The position numbers and the translations under genes were made by a program. The notes under the pieces are model-generated. The model saw only the letters and a program-made list of their open reading frames with translations, was not told the DNA's origin and did not search any database. A stretch of DNA of 64,000 bases, taken from positions 155,332-219,331 of the forward strand of contig UCCA01000001.1 of the NCBI GenBank assembly GCA_900470805.1, written 5' to 3'. Source of the stretch: Hyphomicrobiales bacterium (lineage in GTDB: Bacteria; Pseudomonadota; Alphaproteobacteria; Rhizobiales; Rhizobiaceae). Positions 16,277-24,818 of the stretch are shown piece by piece (position 1 is the first letter of the stretch; the number at the start of each line of letters is the position of its first letter).

Positions 16277-17677
16277 TCAGCCCTTCTTTGCGGCCAGGAT
16301 CGTTTCCATCTGGGTCTTGCCCCAAGCGACGGCCTCGCTCGGTTCCACTCCCTGCAGCAACACGCGCTGAACGATCTGTGACGGGATGTCTCGAGCGATG
16401 ATGTCGCCGATCAACGGGTTGACCACGCCTGATGTCACGACGTTGCCATCGACGATGCGGGCGCCTGCCTCCGATTCAAAGTCGAGGGTGTTGGCGATAT
16501 CGAAGCTCGCTTCGGCCAGATCGCTTCGACCCTTCAACTGCGGTGTGCCCTGAAGAAGACGGGGGTCCGAGCGTACCGATTTGGTCGGTGGGATGAGATG
16601 CGGATAGGCGGTCAGCGCGAAATCGACAGCCCGGTCTCCGGTGAGGATGTAGGTGAGGAACTTCTTGGCTGCGGCGATGCTGGTGGCGCCAACTTTTTCC
16701 GAGGCGAGAGCGAGGCTATTGGCGTTGGAGAAGCCGACGCCGACACCCGCTGGCCCTGCCGGTCGCTTGGCGGCTTTCGTCCGCGTGATCAAATCCGGCT
16801 TGTTCAAGGCAGCGGTCGAGACAAGACGGCCCGCCCAGATATCAATCGCCACCTTTTCCGTGAGGTAGGCGTTGACGAGGTCGTTGTTGACGTAGCTGGA
16901 AATGCTTGGCGGTGCCGATTTTGCCAGTTCGCGCTGGAATTCCAGCGCCTTGATCGCGGCATCTCCGCCGAAGACGAGCTTCAGATCCTTATCGAAATAG
17001 GTGCCACCGGCCGACCAGTAATACTGCGAGAAGAACAGCGAGGTCACTCGGTTCTTGTTTGCCGGAAACACCGTTCCGTACTGGTCGCCGCTTGTCAGGG
17101 CCTGCGCGGCTGAGAGGTATTCAGCCCAATCCTTGGGCGGCTTGATACCCTTCGCCGACAAAAGATCATCGCGATACCAGAAGACGCTCGAATGACCGAT
17201 TGTATAAGGGATGGAGAAGCGCTTGCCGTCGATTGGTGCGATCATGCGCTCTGGATATTCGTCGACGCCGATTTCGGCAATCACGTCGTCCAGAGGTTCG
17301 AGGAAGCCTTGCTTGCCGAAGCTGAACCGCTCTTCTGGCAGAATCTTGAAGATCTCCGGCATCGTGCCGGCGTTGAGCATTGCCGTCACCTTCTGCAGGC
17401 GGCCGGCACTGCCGACAGCTTCCATCTCGATCGTGACGCCGGGATTGTCCTTCTCGAAAGCCGCAATTGCCTTGTTGAAGAACTCGATGGTTGGTGGATC
17501 GGTTTCGTCATGGAGGAAGCGGACAACGTTCGCCGCGCGAGCGATACGTGGGCTGGAAAGGCCGCCGACGACAGTTGCGGCGGCGGCGCCGGCCAGTCCC
17601 TTGAGAACTGTTCGGCGGCTGGTGCCACCGTCGTTCGAGGGGATGACGGAATTATCGCGTTTGTGTTGGTTGGTCAC
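16277..17677 (-). CDS. Sugar ABC transporter substrate-binding protein, Tat-exported
   Basis: A 466-residue family 1 extracellular solute-binding protein. The N-terminus carries a twin-arginine signal, SRRTVLKGLAGAAAA at residues 20-34, ending near ARA-A. Mature features include VRFLHDETDPPTIEFFNKAI, FEKDNPGVTIEME and SVFWYRDDLLSAKGIKPPKDW, the classical UgpB/MalE family block. Tat export implies folding in the cytoplasm. It lies 45 bp after the MR-family enzyme gene and 44 bp before the ATPase. Its ligand is probably the substrate, or a precursor of it, for that enzyme. Confidence 0.92.
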   Translation of the reverse strand: MTNQHKRDNSVIPSNDGGTSRRTVLKGLAGAAAATVVGGLSSPRIARAANVVRFLHDETDPPTIEFFNKAIAAFEKDNPGVTIEMEAVGSAGRLQKVTAMLNAGTMPEIFKILPEERFSFGKQGFLEPLDDVIAEIGVDEYPERMIAPIDGKRFSIPYTIGHSSVFWYRDDLLSAKGIKPPKDWAEYLSAAQALTSGDQYGTVFPANKNRVTSLFFSQYYWSAGGTYFDKDLKLVFGGDAAIKALEFQRELAKSAPPSISSYVNNDLVNAYLTEKVAIDIWAGRLVSTAALNKPDLITRTKAAKRPAGPAGVGVGFSNANSLALASEKVGATSIAAAKKFLTYILTGDRAVDFALTAYPHLIPPTKSVRSDPRLLQGTPQLKGRSDLAEASFDIANTLDFESEAGARIVDGNVVTSGVVNPLIGDIIARDIPSQIVQRVLLQGVEPSEAVAWGKTQMETILAAKKG

Positions 17678-17722
17678 TGTAAACTCCCTGATCGAGCGGC
17701 AACGAAATGATGGGAACGGGTG

Positions 17723-18814
17723 TCAAAAGGAGACGCGGTATTTGGCGAGCGCTTCCTCGTTGTGTGCTAATCCGAGACCTGGCGTTTCAAGAAGCTCAAC
17801 CGAGCCATCGGGCTGGATCTTCGGCGTCTCGACGTAAACCTGCCCATGCATGGGATCGAATTCCACCGGGTAATATTCGAGGTAGAGGGCGTTCGGAATC
17901 GCACCCAGAAGGTGGAGATGCACCTGCTGATCGCCATGCGCGGCGATATCGAGGCCATGTGCCTCGGCCATTGACGCCACCTTGATGAACTCGGTCACAC
18001 CACCCATCCAGCGAGCGTCAGGCTGTAGGATGGCGACGGCCTGTGTTGCGATCAGGTCCCTGAAGCCGAACTTGGTGTATTCATTTTCCCCGGCTGCAAG
18101 CGGAATGGACGTTCCGCGTGCAATCTTCGACATGCCTTCGTAATCGTCAGGCTGTACAGGTTCTTCCAGCCAGAAGATGTCGAAATCCTCGACGCGGCGT
18201 GCGAACTGAATTGCTTCGTAGTAGCGGTATGCGCAATTGACGTCGATCATCAGGCGAACATCAGGGCCTATTGCCTCGCGTACGGCTTTGACGCGCGCCA
18301 CATCCTCGCCGAGAGGAACGCCGCCGACCTTCATCTTCACAGCCTTGGCGCCGCGATCGACATAGCGGACCATCTCGGCCTGCAGATCCTTGATCGTCTT
18401 GTCGGGTCCGTAGTAGCCCCCGGCCACATAGCTGGCGACCCGATTGCCGTAGCCGCCGAGCAATTTGTAGAGGGGTAGCCCTGCAACTTTCCCCTTGATG
18501 TCCCATAGGGCAAAGTCGATCGACGAAAGCGCCCTGGTCTCGTAGCCGCGTCGACCCGATAGCTTCGGGCTCCAAAGGCTCGCCCAGATTTTTTCGGTAA
18601 GAAGCGGGTCCTGGCCAATCAGTTTCGCGGCGAAGGCATCACGAAACTGGCGCTCGCCTGCAGCCGCACCACCGACCCCGATACCCGTAACCCCTTCGTC
18701 GGTCTCGATCTTCACCACGGCGCGTCGCACGTCGGTCCACGTATCGACACCGTTGGTAAGTGGAACAGGCCGCGGCCAGGAGTAATATTCGGAGGTGATC
18801 TTGGTGATCTTCAT
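17723..18814 (-). CDS. Mandelate racemase/muconate lactonizing enzyme family protein (sugar-acid dehydratase or epimerase)
   Basis: A 363-residue, full-length enolase-superfamily enzyme. The capping domain begins MKITKITSEYYSWPRPVP. The barrel has the KMKVGG (K-x-K) base motif near residue 161, metal ligands in MIDVNCAY, WLEEPVQPDD and AAGENEYTK, and AAHGDQQVH late in the barrel, where the catalytic His/Asp dyad usually lies. This pattern fits the MR subgroup acting on acid sugars, but the exact substrate is not readable. It is the first gene of an operon with a CUT1-type importer and faces an IclR regulator across a 139-bp spacer containing a perfect palindrome, its probable operator. Confidence 0.9.
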   Translation of the reverse strand: MKITKITSEYYSWPRPVPLTNGVDTWTDVRRAVVKIETDEGVTGIGVGGAAAGERQFRDAFAAKLIGQDPLLTEKIWASLWSPKLSGRRGYETRALSSIDFALWDIKGKVAGLPLYKLLGGYGNRVASYVAGGYYGPDKTIKDLQAEMVRYVDRGAKAVKMKVGGVPLGEDVARVKAVREAIGPDVRLMIDVNCAYRYYEAIQFARRVEDFDIFWLEEPVQPDDYEGMSKIARGTSIPLAAGENEYTKFGFRDLIATQAVAILQPDARWMGGVTEFIKVASMAEAHGLDIAAHGDQQVHLHLLGAIPNALYLEYYPVEFDPMHGQVYVETPKIQPDGSVELLETPGLGLAHNEEALAKYRVSF

Positions 18815-18884
18815 GGCAATCCCCTTGGGTTAAATCGAGGGGGGAAGCTATTTAGTATATTGATTTTGTCAACAACCGATTTTA

Positions 18885-18903
18885 TTTGTCATTTAATGAC
18901 AAA
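18885..18903. promoter_or_regulatory. Palindromic operator in the MR operon/IclR divergent promoter
   Basis: TTTGTCATT-T-AATGACAAA is a perfect 9-bp inverted repeat around one base, in a very AT-rich spacer. A half-site-like TTTTGTCAAC lies upstream at about 18874. IclR-family proteins bind such palindromes, and the iclR-type gene is the second gene on the plus side, so autoregulation plus control of the minus-strand operon is likely. Confidence 0.6.
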
Positions 18904-18953
18904 ATAGAAAAGTTTTCTTTGCGCGATGGCGTTTGTTTGGGGAGATATTTTTT

Positions 18954-19859
18954 GTGAAAACAGCCGCAGATAGTACCGAAATTCGCGAACAGATTTTACA
19001 CGTGCATTCGCAGGATGGGTTCACGCTTGCCGGGTGCCTATTCGAGCCGTCGGTTCCCGCGGATACGACCACGGTCATCTGGATCCATGGCGTCAGCCTC
19101 GGCTTTTCAGAGCCCGAGTACGTCGAGATTGGTCGGGCCGTCGCAAGAGGAGGCCTGCGCTTCCTCTCCGTCGAAACCCGGGGTCATAATTTTGGAGCCT
19201 GGCTTCGCGGTCCGGGCGGCTCCAAGCTTGCAGGCTCAGCATGGGAGTATCTGTCGGAGGCGCCGATGGATGTAAGTGCGTGGCGAAAATACGCGCTCGA
19301 CCGCTGGGCTGGCCGCATCATCCTGGCGGGACATGGCTGGGGAGCCGCCAAGATCGTCGTCGATATCGCCGAGCGTGGCAGCAACGGCCTCGCTGGCGTG
19401 GTCTTTGCATCCTCGGGTTCTCTGGTCCGCGATCAACTGGATCCGTCGAATGTGGGCGAAGCCGAGACGCTCGTCGCGGCTGGTCGCGGCTGGCAATTGC
19501 TGCCATGGGGCACACGCCCCGGCATGGCTCCGAACACGGTAAGCGCCCAGTCCTACGCCAAGCGCCCCAGGGTCCATCGGGATCTTTACGGGGGTAGCGG
19601 GCAACCGCCGGCGCTGGCGAGCGTCGACGTGCCGATTTTGGCATGGTTCGGTGACAGTGAAGGACGTAGTGACGGCGAGATAGAAGGTTTCTTCGACCGC
19701 ATCAGACGCGACGCATTGGCTGCGCCGCAAGTTCACACGAAAATGCTGGTCGGCGGCTCCTTTCTTTATACAGGAACAGAACTGCAGGTCGCACGCCATC
19801 TCGTCACCTGGGATCGCATGCTCAACAAGTCGCGACGGAAGAAGGAGGGATCGCTGTGA
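18954..19859 (+). CDS. Alpha/beta-hydrolase-fold protein with catalytic residues replaced
   Basis: A 301-residue alpha/beta-hydrolase fold: TVIWIHGVSLGFSEPEYVEI is the oxyanion-side loop and RFLSVETRGHNFGAW the next strand-turn. The nucleophile elbow reads LAGHGWGAAK where active relatives have GHSxG, so the catalytic serine is glycine. The C-terminal histidine position (usually in a D-H-x-(F/Y)-x-G loop) reads GGSFLYTG. It therefore looks like a pseudoenzyme, perhaps a ligand-binding partner for IclR. The GTG at 18954 behind GGGGAG is preferred over an upstream TTG. Its stop overlaps the IclR start, so the two are translationally coupled. Confidence 0.82.
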   Translation: MKTAADSTEIREQILHVHSQDGFTLAGCLFEPSVPADTTTVIWIHGVSLGFSEPEYVEIGRAVARGGLRFLSVETRGHNFGAWLRGPGGSKLAGSAWEYLSEAPMDVSAWRKYALDRWAGRIILAGHGWGAAKIVVDIAERGSNGLAGVVFASSGSLVRDQLDPSNVGEAETLVAAGRGWQLLPWGTRPGMAPNTVSAQSYAKRPRVHRDLYGGSGQPPALASVDVPILAWFGDSEGRSDGEIEGFFDRIRRDALAAPQVHTKMLVGGSFLYTGTELQVARHLVTWDRMLNKSRRKKEGSL

Positions 19860-20689
19860 CGGTGAGAGGGCGAAGCCGATCCCGGGATGTGATTCCCGTA
19901 ACTCGTACACTCGACAGGGGGCTGGCACTTCTCGAACATCTCAGTCTCGAACGCGAGGCGACGTTGAGCGCGCTTGCTCGCGCCGTAGACATGACGCCGA
20001 CGACGGCGTCCCGACTGCTCGAGACTTTGAAGAGCCGCGGTTTTGTTGACCATGACAGTGCGACCGGACTGTTCTCCGTCGGCCTCAGGGCGTTTACCGT
20101 CGGCTCCAGCGTCCTTCGGGCTAGAAAGCTCGACCGGGTTGCGTTGCCGGCAATGCGGGTATTGGGCGATGTGACCGGATTGCCGGTCAATCTTGCCGTG
20201 CGCGACGGTCGATCAGCTATCTATATCGAACAGATTGAAGCGCCCGGTGTTGTCCGCCTCTCGGTTCAACCTGGCGTGCAGATGCCGCTCCACGCGACCG
20301 CGGTGGGAAAGGCGCTCGCGGCATGGCTTTGGGCTGAAGCTCTGGATGAGGCACTGCTTTCAGCGCCGCTGTCGGCATTCACCAAGCATACGATGACCCA
20401 ACCCGACGACATCCTGAGGGACCTCACCCGTATTCGCGAACGAGGATGGGCAACAGACGACCAGGAATATCAGGTCGGCCTGTTCTGTCTCGCCGCGCCG
20501 GTATACGATCGGAGCGGAAACGTTGTCGCTGCTATTTCGGCCTCCACTTTGGCCAGCCTTGTCGATGCGGACAACCTGAATGGGCTGGCAGAGCGCGTGA
20601 TGGACGCCGCCTGGGAAATATCCGCGAAGTTGGGCTGGTATAAGCCGCGAGGCGAGACATCGCCATCAGCAAACGATTTCACGGATTGA
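19856..20689 (+). CDS. IclR family transcriptional regulator
   Basis: A 277-residue IclR regulator. The winged helix-turn-helix spans about residues 18-75 (TRTLDRGLALLEHLSLEREA, TLSALARAVDMTPTTASRLL). The effector domain has QPGVQMPLHATAVGKALAAW and RGWATDDQEYQVGLFCLAAP, the usual GAF-like ligand pocket. GTG at 19856 overlaps the hydrolase stop. It most likely controls the divergent MR-enzyme/sugar importer operon through the palindrome at 18885-18903, with a sugar acid or derivative as effector. Whether it represses or activates cannot be told. Confidence 0.92.
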   Translation: MTVRGRSRSRDVIPVTRTLDRGLALLEHLSLEREATLSALARAVDMTPTTASRLLETLKSRGFVDHDSATGLFSVGLRAFTVGSSVLRARKLDRVALPAMRVLGDVTGLPVNLAVRDGRSAIYIEQIEAPGVVRLSVQPGVQMPLHATAVGKALAAWLWAEALDEALLSAPLSAFTKHTMTQPDDILRDLTRIRERGWATDDQEYQVGLFCLAAPVYDRSGNVVAAISASTLASLVDADNLNGLAERVMDAAWEISAKLGWYKPRGETSPSANDFTD

Positions 20690-20965
20690 TGGAAACGACT
20701 TTACGAACGCGGGTGCTGCCGGTGGGCGCCGACATATTGATTTCGGCCGGCGGTGCAGATCGCTCTTCGGCTGTCGCGACCGCGTCGGTGGTCGCTTTGT
20801 TTTGCTCGGCGTTCCACCGACCGGAGCTGGCTCGGCTGCCAAGACGTCCACCGTTTCGTTGCGGTGCCGAAAATTTTTCTCCCACCATCGTTTCGATCGG
20901 CAAATTCTTCTTTGTCTACCGCTTTCATGGGCAATAGCCTCATCCCAAAGAAACAGGGGACGTCC

Positions 20966-21769
20966 ATGAAAAAATACATCGCAGGAATAGTCGCGCTCGC
21001 AGGCATTGTCTTGGCCGGCAGCGTTAGCGCGGAAACGATCAAAGTCGGCGTCGTACCGGGCGTATACGCCGACTCCATCGAAGCGCTGGTTCCCGAAGCA
21101 AAGGCAAAGGGTCTCGACATTCAGGTCGTTGAATTCACCGACTGGACCACGCCGAACATCGCTCTGCAGTCGGGCGACATCGACGTGAACTACTTCCAGC
21201 ATCAGCCGTTTCTGACTAACGCCATCAAGGAACGGGGCTATGATTTCAAGAGCGCCGGCATCGGCGTTCTTGCCAATATTGGCCTCTATTCCCTCAAGCA
21301 CAAAAGTTTCGACGAGATTCCTGACAAGGGTACCGTCGCGATCGCCAACGATCCCGTAAACCAGGGACGTGGCCTTCTCCTGTTGCAGAAGGCAGGCCTT
21401 CTGAAGCTCAAGGATGGCGTTGGTTTCAAGGGGACGCTTGATGACATTACCGACAATCCGAGGCACCTGACGTTCAACGAGGTCGAAGGACCGCAACTCT
21501 CCCGTGTGACGGCCGACGTCGATCTCGCACAGGGCTACCCGCACTTCATCGTCGCATCGAAGGCGTTCGACCCCAGCTCGGGACTGCTCTACTCGGGTGT
21601 CGACGATAAGCAGTTTGCGATCGTTTTTGCGGTGCAGTCGGCGAAGGTCAACGATACCGGCATCAAGGAACTGGTCGATCTCTACCAGAAGTCGGACGCC
21701 GTGAAGGGCGCGATCGATAAGGCGTTTGCGTCGGATCCCAAGCTCTACACGCTGCCATGGGTACATTGA
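20966..21769 (+). CDS. MetQ/NlpA-family ABC transporter substrate-binding protein, non-lipoprotein
   Basis: A 267-residue NlpA-family binding protein. The signal is type I (MKKYIAGIVALAGIVLAG, cut after VSA), with no lipobox cysteine, unlike classical MetQ. Core family marks are IKVGVVPGVYADSIEALVPE, DWTTPNIALQSGDIDVNYFQ, HQPFL and DPVNQGRGLLLLQKAGLL. It is the first gene of a metQ-metN-metI-sfnB-sfnB-LLM array. The presence of desulfurising oxygenases instead of methionine enzymes argues for an organosulfur ligand such as a thioether, sulfoxide or sulfone, or methionine used as a sulfur source. The ligand is inferred. Confidence 0.9.
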   Translation: MKKYIAGIVALAGIVLAGSVSAETIKVGVVPGVYADSIEALVPEAKAKGLDIQVVEFTDWTTPNIALQSGDIDVNYFQHQPFLTNAIKERGYDFKSAGIGVLANIGLYSLKHKSFDEIPDKGTVAIANDPVNQGRGLLLLQKAGLLKLKDGVGFKGTLDDITDNPRHLTFNEVEGPQLSRVTADVDLAQGYPHFIVASKAFDPSSGLLYSGVDDKQFAIVFAVQSAKVNDTGIKELVDLYQKSDAVKGAIDKAFASDPKLYTLPWVH

Positions 21770-22914
21770 ACGCGACGACACGGCGTGTGCCCGAAGCGAC
21801 GGGCGATAAGCTGGGAACTCCAACATTGGCAACGGTCCCGGTAGCGCACGCTTTGCCGGGACCGTTGGGCGACATTGGCACCGTTTCATTGATCGATGTC
21901 GAGAAGCGCTATAAATCGTCGGCGGGTGAAGTTCACGCGCTTCGCGGCATCTCCATCAATGTGCCGGCCGGGTCGGTCTACGGAATCATTGGTCGGAGTG
22001 GAGCGGGGAAGTCGAGTCTGCTTCGTACGATCAACCGTCTGGAGAAGCCGACAGGCGGCAAGGTGACCGTGGATGGCGTCGATGTATCCGCGCTCGACGA
22101 GAACGGGCTGGTAGGATTGCGTCGCAGGATCGGCATGATCTTCCAGCACTTCAACCTCCTTTCTTCGAAGACCGTCTGGGGCAACGTCGCGTTCCCCCTG
22201 ATTGTCGCGGGCGTTCCGAAACGCCAGATCCAAGAGCGTGTCGCCGAGGTTCTTTCGCTCGTCGGGCTTGAGGGCAAGGAAAAGACCTATCCATCGAGAT
22301 TGTCGGGCGGACAGAAGCAACGCGTCGGCATCGCCAGGGCACTCGTCCACCGGCCTGAAATCCTGCTCTGCGACGAGGCCACGTCCGCACTTGATCCGGA
22401 AACGACATTGGCGATCCTCGCACTTCTGAAGGACATCAACCGCCGCCTTAATCTGACGATCATTCTGATCACCCATGAGATGAGTGTGATCCGGGAGATC
22501 TGTGACCAGGTTCTCGTCCTCGACGAAGGAAGCGTCGCCGAAAGTGGTCCGGTCTGGCAGGTGTTTGGAAACCCCACCCACCCGTCAACGCGGGCGCTGC
22601 TCCAACCATTGAACCGCGATATTCCTGAAGATGTCCAAAGCCGACTACGCGAGAAGCCGGATCGGGAGACGACGAGAACGATCGTGGAACTGTCCTACAC
22701 GGGGCGGGATGGGCTGGAACCCGACGTCGCAGCGATTGCGGCTGCGCTGGGAACTTCGACGCGGGTTCTGCAGAGTTCGCTCGATCGAATTCAGGGGCAT
22801 GTGAGCGGTCGTTTGCTCATTTCCGTCAACGAGGTGAGAACGACGGTGCCGCACGGCCTCGAAACTCTCGCTCATCAGATCAGGATACTCGGTTATGTCG
22901 GCGATGATGTATGA
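21757..22914 (+). CDS. MetN-type ABC transporter ATP-binding protein with NIL domain
   Basis: A 385-residue ATPase: Walker A GRSGAGKSS, Q-loop FQHFNLLSSKTV, signature LSGGQKQR, Walker B ILLCDEATSALD, H-loop ITHEMSV. The last 80 residues form the NIL domain that senses ligand in MetN (RTIVELSYTGRDGLEPDVAA, HVSGRLLISVN). The ATG at 21757 overlaps the end of the binding-protein gene by 13 bp and gives an unusual 45-residue N-terminal extension. A TTG at 21864 would remove it, so the start is uncertain. It energises the importer with the permease at 22895. Confidence 0.9.
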   Translation: MGTLNATTRRVPEATGDKLGTPTLATVPVAHALPGPLGDIGTVSLIDVEKRYKSSAGEVHALRGISINVPAGSVYGIIGRSGAGKSSLLRTINRLEKPTGGKVTVDGVDVSALDENGLVGLRRRIGMIFQHFNLLSSKTVWGNVAFPLIVAGVPKRQIQERVAEVLSLVGLEGKEKTYPSRLSGGQKQRVGIARALVHRPEILLCDEATSALDPETTLAILALLKDINRRLNLTIILITHEMSVIREICDQVLVLDEGSVAESGPVWQVFGNPTHPSTRALLQPLNRDIPEDVQSRLREKPDRETTRTIVELSYTGRDGLEPDVAAIAAALGTSTRVLQSSLDRIQGHVSGRLLISVNEVRTTVPHGLETLAHQIRILGYVGDDV

Positions 22915-23548
22915 ACGCCTGTGGCAGGCGCTGTTCGACACGATTGCGATGGTCGGCGTGTCCTCGCTGATTGCATTTGCGGCAGGCATTCCGCTCGCCG
23001 TGTTTCTGGTGCTAGCCCAGCCCGGCGGGCTGATCGACGCGCCCAAGACGCAACGTCTCCTGGCGGCGATTATCAATGGCTTTCGTGCAACCCCGTTTAT
23101 CGTGCTGCTCGTCGCGCTGCTGCCTCTTACCCGGCTGATCACGGGGACCACTATCGGCGTCTGGGCAGCTGCGGTGCCATTGTCCATCAGCGCGACGCCA
23201 TTCTTCGCCCGGATCGCCGAGGTCAGTCTCCGCGAGGTCGACCCGGGTCTCATCGAAGCGGCTCAGGCGATTGGCTGTCGCAGGTGGCATATCGTCCGGC
23301 ATGTGCTGATCCCCGAAGCGCTCCCCAGCATCATCGGCGGTTTCACGATCACGCTCGTCAGTGTTATCGGCGCCTCCGCAATGGCGGGTGCCGTCGGTGC
23401 TGGCGGGCTCGGAGATATGGCGATCCGCTACGGCTACCAGCGCTTCGACACCACCGTCATGGCGGCCGTGATCGTCGTCCTGATCGCGTTGGTTTGCCTC
23501 GTGCAATTCGCCGGTGATAGCGCTGTTCGATACCTGCGTGCCCGCTGA
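22895..23548 (+). CDS. MetI-type ABC transporter permease
   Basis: A 217-residue five-helix permease: LFDTIAMVGVSSLIAFAAGI at the start, NGFRATPFIVLLVALLPLTR, and the coupling loop EAAQAIGCRRWHIVRHVLIP. GASAMAGAVGAGGLGDMAIRYGYQRF near the end is diagnostic for MetI. It overlaps the ATPase gene by 20 bp. It forms the pore of the MetQNI-type importer and is followed 21 bp later by the first SfnB-like gene, so uptake and oxidation are probably co-transcribed. Confidence 0.92.
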   Translation: MSAMMYERLWQALFDTIAMVGVSSLIAFAAGIPLAVFLVLAQPGGLIDAPKTQRLLAAIINGFRATPFIVLLVALLPLTRLITGTTIGVWAAAVPLSISATPFFARIAEVSLREVDPGLIEAAQAIGCRRWHIVRHVLIPEALPSIIGGFTITLVSVIGASAMAGAVGAGGLGDMAIRYGYQRFDTTVMAAVIVVLIALVCLVQFAGDSAVRYLRAR

Positions 23549-23569
23549 TCTGAAAGATCGATAGACTTT

Positions 23570-24811
23570 ATGACCGACCATGATCCGCATTCCCCCGACA
23601 CCACACGACGTCGCCCATCGGCTCCCGTCCGGCCGCATCTTATAACGAGCGATCAGGAGGCCCTGGAAGTCGCTTCTCGTTTGGCGGAACGCTTTGTACT
23701 TGGCGCTTCCGAGCGGGATGCGAGAAGGCTCCTACCGTGGGGCGAGGTCGACGAATACACCGCAAGCGGCCTTGGCGGGATTACCATACCGAAGGCGTTC
23801 GGTGGAGCCGACGTGTCGAACGTCACCTTGGCAAAAGTGTTTGAAATTCTGTGCGCGGCCGACCCCGCCCTTGGTCAGATCCCTCAGAACCAGTTCGGTG
23901 TGCTCGCGTTGCTGAAGGATGTCGGCTCGAACGCCCAGAAGGGTCGAATTTTCGGCGATGTTCTCGATGGTTTCCGCATTGGCAACGCGGGGCCGGAGAA
24001 AAAGACGAAGTCGGTAGCCGTCAGCACTACGACGCTGCGGTCCAAGCCCGACGGGCTTCGACTGACCGGCCGTCGCTTTTATTCCACCGGAGCGATTTTT
24101 GCCCACTGGATTCCAACGAGGGCGATCGATGACGAGGGAAGAGCCGTCCAGGTGTGGGTCGCCTACGATGCGCCGGGCGTGACCGCTATCGACGACTGGT
24201 CATCCTTCGGGCAACGCACGACCGCCAGCGGATCCGTGGAGTTCGCAGACGTCCGCGTCGATCCGGATCTCGTTTTCCCGGTCTGGTCCTACGCCGATCG
24301 TCCGGGGCTGGCCGGTCCGATTTCGCAACTCGTCCAGGCTTCCATCGATGCTGGAATTGCAGCGGCCGCGATCGGCGACGCCATCGCCTTCGTGCGTGAT
24401 CGCGCAAGGCCATGGCTCGATTCCGGCGTGTCCTCGGCAGTCGACGATCCCACGATCATTCACTCGGTTGGCAGTCTCTACACGGATCTCCATGCAGCGC
24501 AGGCAATCCTTTATGAGGCAGCGGAGACGATCGACCGTGTTGCAAGGGATAAAGTGACGGATGCCTCTAGCGCCTTGGCCTCAGTCGCGGTCGCCGAGGC
24601 GAAGATACTGACGACCGAGGTTGCGCTCGCCGCGACCGAGCAGCTTTTCGATCTCGCGGGTTCCGCCGCGACACGCGAAGCATACAATCTCGGTCGCCAC
24701 TGGCGAAACGCGCGCGTACACACACTGCACGATCCGGTTCGCTGGAAATATCACCTGATCGGCAAGTACGAGCTCACCGGGGCCAACCCGGCCAGACATC
24801 AGTGGAATTGA
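23570..24811 (+). CDS. SfnB/DszC-like acyl-CoA-dehydrogenase-fold flavoprotein (first)
   Basis: A 413-residue protein of the SfnB sulfur-acquisition family, related to dibenzothiophene monooxygenase DszC. Helical and flavin segments include ASGLGGITIPKAFGGADVSN, ADPALGQIPQNQFGVL and GRRFYSTGAIFAHWIPTRAI. The C-terminal HTLHDPVRWKYHLIGKYELT is the family signature. Family enzymes use reduced flavin and oxygen on sulfur or sulfone compounds. A clear paralogue follows after 7 bp. The first 25 residues are polar and probably disordered. Confidence 0.9.
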   Translation: MTDHDPHSPDTTRRRPSAPVRPHLITSDQEALEVASRLAERFVLGASERDARRLLPWGEVDEYTASGLGGITIPKAFGGADVSNVTLAKVFEILCAADPALGQIPQNQFGVLALLKDVGSNAQKGRIFGDVLDGFRIGNAGPEKKTKSVAVSTTTLRSKPDGLRLTGRRFYSTGAIFAHWIPTRAIDDEGRAVQVWVAYDAPGVTAIDDWSSFGQRTTASGSVEFADVRVDPDLVFPVWSYADRPGLAGPISQLVQASIDAGIAAAAIGDAIAFVRDRARPWLDSGVSSAVDDPTIIHSVGSLYTDLHAAQAILYEAAETIDRVARDKVTDASSALASVAVAEAKILTTEVALAATEQLFDLAGSAATREAYNLGRHWRNARVHTLHDPVRWKYHLIGKYELTGANPARHQWN

Positions 24812-24818
24812 GGCGCGG

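Noticed and set aside
20690..20965. A SAM-type riboswitch before the MetQ-type gene
   Set aside because: No conserved SAM-II or SAM-I core or matching stem set was seen by eye; only short stems. A covariance-model search would settle it.
20666..21889. A 407-residue minus-strand frame opposite the MetQ-type gene
   Set aside because: It is antisense to the clearly coding plus-strand MetQ-type gene, resembles no family and has no ribosome site.
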